Positions 1-4,308 of a stretch of DNA of 5,299 bases are shown one piece after another. This stretch comes from Limnoglobus sp. (GTDB lineage: Bacteria; Planctomycetota; Planctomycetia; Gemmatales; Gemmataceae), in contig JANXNT010001378.1 in the NCBI GenBank assembly GCA_025353985.1, positions 1 through 5,299 on the forward strand, in the 5' to 3' direction. Position 1 is the first letter of the stretch; each line of letters starts with the position of its first letter. Below the pieces are notes generated by a model. The model was not told the origin of the DNA. It was given only the letters and a program-made list of their open reading frames with translations, and searched no databases. The translations under genes and the position numbers were made by a program.

Positions 1-759
1 CGAGTGGTAGCCTTGCAGCCACGGCGCACCGACATCCGACCGGCCTTGTTTTGAAAGATCGGTCACATCGGTGGCCGCACAGATCGCCACCGATTCATCG
101 GGCGTGTTCGGGTAAACGCCGGGTTGGAAGGTGTCGGTTGGGGACGAAACGGCTTGGTTGAAATCGCCCTTCAAGTGTTCGCTGAAACCGGCGGTGTTGC
201 TCAGGCCATCGGTGATTGCTGCGAACGTCGTCGTGATTTGTGGCACGAATGGGCCGTTCGGCTTTGGCAAAAGCGAGTTCGGCCCCGTCGCCGATGGCTG
301 GCTGTTCAACAACCCGTTCCCCGAGTTCGTGCGGTAGTTGATCCCTGCCCAACCGGCCGGCACCGAGTTCACGGGGTCCGAAGGACAGAGAAACGTTTTG
401 ATAGCCACGGCACGCGCATTCGCGTTGTTGGCGGTGTCCCATTTTGCCGTCAGGTCGATCAAGCGATACACGTTTTCTTGCTCGATTTGTGGCAACATGT
501 ACGCGAATGCGGACAGCCCCGTGTTGATCGTTCCGCCCGGAGGAATCCCCGCATCGGAAGCGGGCAGGTAGCCCAATGCGTCGTGAATATTGTGTGCGGC
601 GAGGCCGAGTTGTTTGATGTTGTTCGTACATTGGCTGCGGGCGGCGGCCTCGCGAACCTTCTGCACGGCAGGTAACAGCAGCCCGATCAGGATCGCGATA
701 ATCGCGATGACGACGAGCAATTCGATGAGCGTAAACGCCGAGCGCGTGCGACGAATCAT
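1..759 (-). CDS. DUF1559 prepilin-like protein, 3' end cut by window edge
   Basis: Reading from the ATG at 759 gives 253 residues with no stop before the window edge, so the C-terminus is missing. Residues 1-30 are a type IV prepilin leader: basic RRTR, then AFTLIELLVV and a hydrophobic stretch ending LLLPAV. This is followed by KVREAAARSQC at about 33-43 and, further on, FLCPSDP; all three are hallmarks of the planctomycete DUF1559 family (also called SBP_bac_10-like). Family members are usually about 300-350 aa, so perhaps 50-100 residues lie outside. By homology the protein is cleaved by a prepilin peptidase and exposed at the envelope; its role is unknown, and planctomycete genomes carry many paralogs. 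Residue -1 to the cleavage site is Ala (S-A|F) rather than the classical Gly, and Glu13 is the expected +5 Glu. No clear Shine-Dalgarno site precedes the ATG; the start is chosen because the leader begins there. The gene has its own long upstream region and looks monocistronic. Confidence 0.93.
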   Translation of the reverse strand, partial: MIRRTRSAFTLIELLVVIAIIAILIGLLLPAVQKVREAAARSQCTNNIKQLGLAAHNIHDALGYLPASDAGIPPGGTINTGLSAFAYMLPQIEQENVYRLIDLTAKWDTANNANARAVAIKTFLCPSDPVNSVPAGWAGINYRTNSGNGLLNSQPSATGPNSLLPKPNGPFVPQITTTFAAITDGLSNTAGFSEHLKGDFNQAVSSPTDTFQPGVYPNTPDESVAICAATDVTDLSKQGRSDVGAPWLQGYHS

Positions 760-808
760 GGGAACACCAGAAGTAAGGGAGAGTAACGAAATAATGGAGA
801 AAGACCGA

Positions 809-822
809 TCCGCAATTGCGGA
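809..822. repeat. 14-bp perfect palindrome upstream of the DUF1559 gene
   Basis: The sequence TCCGCAATTGCGGA is a perfect dyad lying 50 bp upstream of the DUF1559 ATG. Its size and symmetry would fit a dimeric repressor site or a hairpin in the mRNA leader. Function is inferred from position only. Confidence 0.4.
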
Positions 823-835
823 CCATCGCAAGGAA

Positions 836-853
836 TCACTGCAAAAGCAGTGA
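836..853. repeat. Perfect 7-bp inverted repeat with a 4-nt loop
   Basis: TCACTGC and GCAGTGA flank AAAA on the plus strand, or TTTT read in the direction of the DUF1559 gene. The repeat lies about 77 bp upstream of that gene's ATG and 13 bp from the palindrome at 809-822. There is no T-run after the stem on the minus strand, so it does not look like a standard intrinsic terminator for the secreted-protein gene. It may be a leader hairpin or an operator. Confidence 0.4.
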
Positions 854-917
854 AAATCGTCGGAGACATATCGTGAGATTGCGAGAACGACAGACACCAG
901 CAACCGCGTGAAATGCC

Positions 918-934
918 ATCGCCGTTACGGCGAT
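918..934. repeat. Perfect 7-bp inverted repeat with a 3-nt loop
   Basis: ATCGCCG and CGGCGAT flank TTA. It lies 59 bp past the stop codon of the minus-strand secreted-protein gene and about 160 bp upstream of the DUF1559 ATG. A GC-rich stem could end transcription of the secreted-protein gene, but no T-tract follows on either strand, so a terminator role is only possible. Confidence 0.35.
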
Positions 935-993
935 TCGCACGACGGAACGCCATAAGGGCGCAACGTCATATCACAGAGTTACCGGTCGTGAGA

Positions 994-1401
994 TTACATC
1001 GAACGGGGCGGACGATAGGTGATCGAGGAGCAGTGGATCGGCGTACCGACAGAAACAATCGCTGTGGAAAGTCCCGACAACGATTTTTGAGCTACGAGTG
1101 ATTGCACTTTCGCAACCCATTCATCGATCGGCGGTGCGAGCTTCGTATGATTGACGGGCGGGATCAGCGGGAGGGGGTTCGGCTTCGCAGAGCAGTTCGG
1201 CCCGTGGCACTTCGGCAGAATCGGCGTGGCGGGTTCGCCAGAAACATTGTGGCCGGCCATCGGCACATCGAACGTCACGCCGTTAATCGTCACGTAGTCG
1301 CCGCAACCCGCCTCTGCCTGACCGCCAAACGCAACCAGCACCACTAGCGTTGCCGCCAGAGTGAGGAGCCGTTTCACAGAGAGTAAGGAGAGCATTGTCA
1401 T
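994..1401 (-). CDS. Small secreted protein with CHGPNC motif, function unknown
   Basis: The product is 135 aa. Residues 1-31 form a typical Sec signal peptide: basic K10-R11, a hydrophobic core at 12-25 and a cleavage site AEA|G after residue 31. The mature part of about 104 aa starts GCGDYV, has four cysteines (C33, C65, C70, C124) that could form two disulfides, a CHGPNC motif at 65-70, a Pro-rich stretch at about 74-91, and ends near YRPPR. I recall similar secreted proteins with CGDYV, C-x-GPNCS and a C-terminal PPR in Gemmata-type planctomycetes, but know no function. An ATG two codons inside (at 1395) is an equally possible start; neither has a clear Shine-Dalgarno site. Cys33 does not sit in a good lipobox, because the -3 residue is Glu, so a lipoprotein is unlikely. 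The gene is divergent from the methyltransferase and followed by a non-coding stretch. Confidence 0.8.
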   Translation of the reverse strand: MTMLSLLSVKRLLTLAATLVVLVAFGGQAEAGCGDYVTINGVTFDVPMAGHNVSGEPATPILPKCHGPNCSAKPNPLPLIPPVNHTKLAPPIDEWVAKVQSLVAQKSLSGLSTAIVSVGTPIHCSSITYRPPRSM

Positions 1402-1547
1402 AATCGTGCCGTATCATCTATCTCGACTTGTGTACGATTACACTCAAGTGGAAGCTCGATGTCAACAACAAATTGCACAATTTTTCCAGAAAGACATCGA
1501 CACTCGGTTTACGGTATGCTGAAAGTAACTTTTCACGGAGGTGTATT
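1402..1547. promoter_or_regulatory. Divergent intergenic region of the secreted protein and methyltransferase genes
   Basis: These 146 bp separate two divergent start codons and must hold both promoters. On the plus strand, AAGACA (1491-1496), an 18-nt gap and TATGCT (1515-1520) give a weak sigma70-like match 27 nt before the methyltransferase ATG. An imperfect dyad at 1427-1448 (CTTGTGTA and TACA-CT-CAAG arms around CGAT) lies nearer the secreted-protein gene and could be an operator. The section at 1461-1490 is AT-richer than its surroundings. Planctomycete promoters are poorly modelled, so these are candidates only. Confidence 0.3.
1537..1543 (+). promoter_or_regulatory. Strong Shine-Dalgarno site that fixes the methyltransferase start
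   Basis: GGAGGTG lies 4 nt before the ATG at 1548 (6 nt counted from GGAGG). It chooses this ATG, which also begins a signal peptide, over an in-frame TTG at 1428 that would add 40 residues with no signal-like character. Confidence 0.85.
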
Positions 1548-2273
1548 ATGCGTAGCGCAATCAGCAGTTGGATCGTGGTTTTCGGGGTTCTGATCGCTCA
1601 GGCGGAGGAGCCGAAGAAGCCACGATATGAAACGCGAAAGCTCCACGACCCCGACGGCATCGGCAAGTTCTACGTCGGCCGCGAGATCGCCCATGTCATG
1701 GGGCACCAAGGGGCCGGCTGGCTCGAACGCCCTGAACGCGAAAAGGAAGAAGACCCCGCGAAACTGCTGAAAGCACTGGAAATCCAGCCCGGAATGACCG
1801 TGGCCGACATTGGCGCGGGTAGTGGCTATCACTGTTTCCGCATGTCACCACTCGTCGGCGAGAAGGGCAAAATCCTTGCCGTGGACATTCAACCCGAGAT
1901 GCTCGCGTTGATTAAAACCCGCGCGAAGAAAGAGAACGTCACGAACATCGACCTCGTCGAAGGCACCGAAACCGACCCGAAATTACCCGAAGGGAAAGTC
2001 GATCTGATCATCCTCGTCGACGTCTATCACGAGTTCTCGCAGCCCTACGAAATGACGGAGAAAATGATCGCCGCACTGAAACCCGGCGGCCGCATCGCCT
2101 TCGTCGAATTTCGCCTCGAAGACCCAAAAGTGCCAATTAAGTTGGTCCACAAAATGACCGAACGCCAAGTGACGATCGAGATGGAGCAGTTCCCAGAACT
2201 CGAACACCTCAAGACCGACAAAAGCCTACCCTGGCAGCACATCGTGCTGTTCAAGAAGAAGGAAGTGAAGTGA
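1548..2273 (+). CDS. Exported class I SAM-dependent methyltransferase
   Basis: The product is 241 aa. Residues 1-19 look like a Sec signal peptide: R2, hydrophobic WIVVFGVLIA, then AQA|EE. Residues about 42-66 contain YVGREIAHVMGHQGAGWLER, a segment I associate with a planctomycete and proteobacterial methyltransferase group. The Rossmann core then follows in order: motif I VADIGAGSG (85-93), an acidic end of strand 2 in AVDIQPEML (111-119), VDLIILVDVYHEF (151-163) and LKPGGRIAFVEF (177-188). These are the SAM-binding and core-fold signatures of Methyltransf_11/25-type enzymes. The substrate cannot be told from sequence. The signal peptide implies activity outside the cytoplasm, where SAM is not normally expected; this is the odd point. 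The gene appears to be transcribed alone, and a hairpin terminator follows the stop by 5 nt. Confidence 0.9.
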   Translation: MRSAISSWIVVFGVLIAQAEEPKKPRYETRKLHDPDGIGKFYVGREIAHVMGHQGAGWLERPEREKEEDPAKLLKALEIQPGMTVADIGAGSGYHCFRMSPLVGEKGKILAVDIQPEMLALIKTRAKKENVTNIDLVEGTETDPKLPEGKVDLIILVDVYHEFSQPYEMTEKMIAALKPGGRIAFVEFRLEDPKVPIKLVHKMTERQVTIEMEQFPELEHLKTDKSLPWQHIVLFKKKEVK

Positions 2274-2278
2274 ACAAC

Positions 2279-2302
2279 GCCTACCAACGATCGTTGGTGG
2301 GC
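2279..2302. terminator. Bidirectional hairpin terminator between the methyltransferase gene and coaD
   Basis: A 24-nt near-perfect dyad: GCCTACCAACGA pairs with TCGTTGGTGGGC, with one G-U pair in the plus transcript (A-C in the minus one). It begins 5 nt after the methyltransferase stop and 7 nt after the coaD stop. The plus strand continues with CTTTCG and the minus strand with GTTGTTC, so the T-tracts are short. Its placement exactly between two convergent genes supports a shared terminator. Confidence 0.75.
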
Positions 2303-2308
2303 TTTCGG

Positions 2309-2809
2309 CTACTGCTTCTTCACCTTCTCCATGAGTGCGTCTTTGACTTGGTGCGGCAGGAACTTCGTCAGGTCGCCGCCCAACACGGCGATCTGCCGCA
2401 ATAGCGAACTGCTGACGTGCGAATACTCTTCGGTGGCCATCAGGAAGACGGTCTCGATTTCGGGGTCGAGGTGCAAGTTCATGAGGCTCATCGTGAACTC
2501 GTATTCCATGTCGCTGAGTGTGCGCAGGCCGCGCAAGATAATGCGTGCGCCAGACTCGCGAACGAAGCGGACGGCCAGCCCCTCGAAGCTGCGGACTTCG
2601 ACATTTGGGAACGGTTTGGCCACGTCGCAAAGCAATTCGACGCGGTCTTCCAAAGAGAACATCGTGGTTTTGTCGGTATTAATCCCAACGCCAACAATGA
2701 GCCGATCGTAGAGGCGACTGCCGCGTTTGATGATGTCGAAATGCCCGTGGTGAACGGGGTCGAATGTGCCCGTGTAAACGGCCACCCGCGCATTGAGAGT
2801 CTGACCCAT
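2309..2809 (-). CDS. coaD: Phosphopantetheine adenylyltransferase
   Basis: This enzyme transfers AMP from ATP to 4'-phosphopantetheine to give dephospho-CoA and pyrophosphate, the fourth step of cytoplasmic coenzyme A synthesis. The 166-aa length is close to the family's usual 160 or so. The nucleotidyltransferase fold is plain: YTGTFDPVHHGH (12-23) carries the (T/H)xGH motif as H20-H-G-H23, K47 lies in NTDKTTMF as in the E. coli enzyme, LRGLR is at 92-96 with its two arginines, and EYSHVSSSLLRQI (128-140) matches the C-terminal ISSS-type signature. The ATG at 2809 is chosen because a Shine-Dalgarno-like GAGGG lies 7 nt upstream and the protein then aligns with known N-termini; a GTG at 2848 would start inside the tRNA gene. 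The tRNA-Arg gene ends 14 nt before this ATG, so the two are probably cotranscribed. Confidence 0.97.
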   Translation of the reverse strand: MGQTLNARVAVYTGTFDPVHHGHFDIIKRGSRLYDRLIVGVGINTDKTTMFSLEDRVELLCDVAKPFPNVEVRSFEGLAVRFVRESGARIILRGLRTLSDMEYEFTMSLMNLHLDPEIETVFLMATEEYSHVSSSLLRQIAVLGGDLTKFLPHQVKDALMEKVKKQ

Positions 2810-2816
2810 CGCTACG

Positions 2817-2821
2817 CCCTC
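2817..2821 (-). promoter_or_regulatory. Shine-Dalgarno site of coaD, squeezed against the tRNA
   Basis: GAGGG on the minus strand, 7 nt before the ATG at 2809, begins 2 nt after the last base of the mature tRNA. It decides the coaD start and shows that the whole coaD leader after tRNA processing would be 14 nt. Confidence 0.65.
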
Positions 2822-2823
2822 AT

Positions 2824-2897
2824 TGCACCCGGTGAGGCTCGAACTCACAACCGGCCGCTTAGAAGGCGGCTGCTCTATCCAGTTGGGCTACGGGTGC
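2824..2897 (-). tRNA. tRNA-Arg (anticodon UCU)
   Basis: A 74-nt cloverleaf folds by hand. The acceptor arms are GCACCCG and CGGGTGC with discriminator A. The anticodon stem GCCGC/GCGGC encloses loop CTTCTAA, with TCT at positions 34-36, so it reads AGA and by wobble AGG. The variable loop is 5 nt, and the T stem GTGAG/CTCAC encloses TTCGAGC. The D stem GCCC/GAGC has one C-A mismatch. The 3' CCA is not encoded (ATGAGG follows the GGGTGC), so a CCA-adding enzyme must supply it. It serves a codon family expected to be rare at this GC content. It lies just upstream of coaD on the same strand and divergent from the antitoxin gene. Confidence 0.95.
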
Positions 2898-2907
2898 TTG
2901 TAGCATC

Positions 2908-2936
2908 GTTGTACCAAAAGACACCGGCGTGTTCCA
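2908..2936 (-). promoter_or_regulatory. Candidate promoter for tRNA-Arg and coaD
   Basis: On the minus strand TGGAAC (2936-2931), a 17-nt spacer and TACAAC (2913-2908) resemble a weak sigma70 promoter (3 of 6 and 4 of 6 matches). A transcript would start about 4 nt before the tRNA 5' end. The position is sensible but the match is weak. Confidence 0.3.
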
Positions 2937-2974
2937 GAAGGTTCGGCCCCGCACATCCTACTCGCGATATCCTG

Positions 2975-2980
2975 TACAAT
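2975..2980 (+). promoter_or_regulatory. Candidate -10 element of the toxin-antitoxin operon
   Basis: TACAAT matches 5 of 6 bases of the sigma70 -10 consensus, directly preceded by TG. Transcription would begin near 2987, just before the Shine-Dalgarno site at 2993-2997. I see no convincing -35 box and no strong inverted repeat that would be the autoregulatory operator expected of a toxin-antitoxin operon. The upstream in-frame ATG at 2979 overlaps this box, which argues against its use as a start. Confidence 0.35.
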
Positions 2981-3005
2981 GTCGCTAACACTGAGGGCCA
3001 AATCC

Positions 3006-3299
3006 ATGGAAATCGCTGTACTCGTCGAGCCATCATCAACAGGCTACCGTGCCTCCACGCAAAGCCCCGTTACCCTGATTGCCGAAGGCGCAACGGAATC
3101 GGCGGCGATGACTGCGCTGAATGTCGCCCTGCGAAAGCGGCTACAAAACGGCGGAAAGATTCGGACGCTGATACTGACCGATACGGAAACGACGGAGGAA
3201 ATCTGCGCACGAATGCGTGCCGATCCGCTACATGCCGAAATGGAAATCGCGTTTGAGGAATATCGAAAAGTAGTGAACGCTGTCGAGGATTCGGACTGA
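3006..3299 (+). CDS. HicB-like small protein, candidate antitoxin of the adjacent PIN toxin
   Basis: The product is 97 aa. Residues 1-46 (MEIAVLVEPSSTGYRAST, then VTLIAEGATESAAMTALNVALRKRL) follow the strand-strand-strand-helix pattern of HicB-like antitoxin domains, in which a variable core is followed by a G-x-T/S-x-x-A-x-x-x-L helix. The C-terminal part has MRADPLHAEMEIAFEEYRKVV (70-90), an acidic and helical tail ending EDSD. I recall small planctomycete and cyanobacterial proteins with the same end pattern (DDP-x-x-x-E with a later YR) sitting before PIN genes. No ribbon-helix-helix or AbrB DNA-binding domain is visible. The start at 3006 has GAGGG 8 nt upstream; an ATG 9 codons earlier has none and lies over a putative -10 box. 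The stop TGA overlaps the next ATG by 1 nt, indicating translational coupling. The antitoxin role is inferred from this context. Confidence 0.75.
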   Translation: MEIAVLVEPSSTGYRASTQSPVTLIAEGATESAAMTALNVALRKRLQNGGKIRTLILTDTETTEEICARMRADPLHAEMEIAFEEYRKVVNAVEDSD

Positions 3300-3730
3300 T
3301 GACGCTTTTCCTGCTCGATACCACCACCATCACACATCTACGTAATGGCCACACAAAGGCCATTGCGAGTCAAATGACGCATTCCGAACCAAACTTTGGT
3401 GATGTGGTCGCCATTGCCTCTGTCAATGTGGAAGAAGTCATCGGTGGGTGGTTGTCCTTTCTTCAACGTGCTCGTACCCCCCAGCAGCAAGCCAGTGGTG
3501 CAGACCGACTGAATAATTCATTGCGGTTTCTTTCACGATACCCCCTCATTGCAATCACAGAAGCGGCGGTGGCTCGGCATGAAGCATTGCGCCGCATGAA
3601 ACTCAACGTGGGGCGAAACGATCTCCGGTTGGCGGCACTGGCACTAGAGATCGGCGCAACCGTCGTCACGGACAACATCCGCGATTTCGGCCGCGTGCCG
3701 GGGCTCAATTGGGTGGACTGGACGAAATAG
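3299..3730 (+). CDS. vapC: PIN-domain ribonuclease, VapC-family toxin
   Basis: The product is 143 aa, the usual length of VapC toxins (about 130-145). PIN-fold acidic residues are all present: D7 in FLLDTTTITHL, E45 in SVNVEEVIGG, D108 in GRNDLRLAALALE, and the D125-N126-x-x-D129 region in VVTDNIRDFGRVPGLNWVDW. VapC enzymes are Mg-dependent endonucleases that cleave tRNA or rRNA and stop translation; the RNA target here cannot be read from sequence. The gene starts in a TGATG overlap with the candidate antitoxin, as in two-gene type II modules with the antitoxin first. Its stop lies 3 bp from the end of the convergent thpR. All active-site positions look intact, so a functional toxin is likely. 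The gene symbol denotes the family only. Confidence 0.9.
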   Translation: MTLFLLDTTTITHLRNGHTKAIASQMTHSEPNFGDVVAIASVNVEEVIGGWLSFLQRARTPQQQASGADRLNNSLRFLSRYPLIAITEAAVARHEALRRMKLNVGRNDLRLAALALEIGATVVTDNIRDFGRVPGLNWVDWTK

Positions 3731-3733
3731 CCA

Positions 3734-4306
3734 TCACCCGCCCAGTTTGCCGCGGCCAACGAGGGCGTACACGGGGCCGTCGCGGGTGAGTTCGCTCGAG
3801 TAAATCATCACTTCGTCGATGAACTCTTCGCCGCCGTGCCATGTGGCATGCTTCGCGATCTCGGCTGCGAGCAAGCCTTCTTCGGATTCGTCTTTGCCGC
3901 GGCCCAACGTCAGGTGCGGCGTGTAGCCTCGCTCTTCTTTGCGATATAACCCGAGCGCCAGGAACTTCGGTTCGAGCGTCTCGTAAAGTCGCTTGAGCGA
4001 CTCCGTGCCTTCGGCGATTCCGCCCCAGATCGTCTTCGGCCGACGCACCGTGGGGAACGCGCCGATGCCCGCTATCGACAGTGCGAACCCCGGCTCGTTC
4101 GCTGCCACCGCCGTCACGGCGCGGCAAACGGTGTGCATGTCGCGGTCGTCGACATCGCCGAGGAAATTCAGCGTGACGTGCAAGTTGTGCGGTTCGACCC
4201 ACTTCACGGCCGCGCCGGTTTTCGCCAGCGTTTGCTGCATCAGCACCGCGTAGTTGCGAATGTCGGAACCGACGTCGACCGCCAGGAACAGTTTCGAACG
4301 TGCCAT
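3734..4306 (-). CDS. thpR: RNA 2',3'-cyclic phosphodiesterase (2'-5' RNA ligase family)
   Basis: The product is 190 aa, within the 175-200 aa usual for the family. Both catalytic HxTx motifs of the 2H phosphoesterase superfamily are present: H43-V-T-L in LHVTLNFLGDV and H131-L-T-L in GYTPHLTLGRGK. The N-terminal LFLAVDV and the later IGAFPTVRRPKTIWGGI (81-97) are also typical of ThpR/LigT. Family members open 2',3'-cyclic phosphates on RNA ends, leaving a 2'-phosphate, and can reversibly join tRNA halves by 2'-5' bonds in vitro; the biological substrate in bacteria is uncertain. The ATG at 4306 comes 2 nt after the stop of the upstream kinase gene, with a G-run (GGGGGG) 7 nt before it as a possible ribosome site, so the two are an operon. 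An open frame continues upstream to 5059 but is only the shadow of the kinase gene. Confidence 0.93.
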   Translation of the reverse strand: MARSKLFLAVDVGSDIRNYAVLMQQTLAKTGAAVKWVEPHNLHVTLNFLGDVDDRDMHTVCRAVTAVAANEPGFALSIAGIGAFPTVRRPKTIWGGIAEGTESLKRLYETLEPKFLALGLYRKEERGYTPHLTLGRGKDESEEGLLAAEIAKHATWHGGEEFIDEVMIYSSELTRDGPVYALVGRGKLGG

Positions 4307-4308
4307 GC

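Noticed and set aside
95..826. Long minus-strand frame over the DUF1559 gene, and plus-strand frames such as 124-675
   Set aside because: These are shadows of the DUF1559 gene in a GC-rich region; only the frame starting at 759 carries the prepilin leader and family motifs.
1296..1311. Lipoprotein lipobox at AEAGC of the secreted protein
   Set aside because: The -3 position is Glu, not Leu/Val/Ile, so signal peptidase I cleavage after AEA is more likely.
1428..1547. Upstream TTG start giving the methyltransferase 40 more residues
   Set aside because: There is no ribosome site there, while GGAGGTG precedes the ATG at 1548, where a signal peptide begins.
2810..2848. GTG at 2848 as the coaD start
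   Set aside because: It lies in the tRNA T-arm and adds 13 residues not found in CoaD proteins; the ATG at 2809 has its own Shine-Dalgarno site.
2417..3256. 279-codon open frame on the plus strand spanning coaD, the tRNA and the antitoxin gene
   Set aside because: It runs antisense through coaD and the tRNA and out of frame through the antitoxin gene, its translation shows no domain, and all three underlying genes are well supported.
3711..3739. Possible hairpin GGGTG...CACCC over the vapC-thpR junction
   Set aside because: Only 5 bp of stem with a 19-nt loop and no T-run; too weak to call a terminator.
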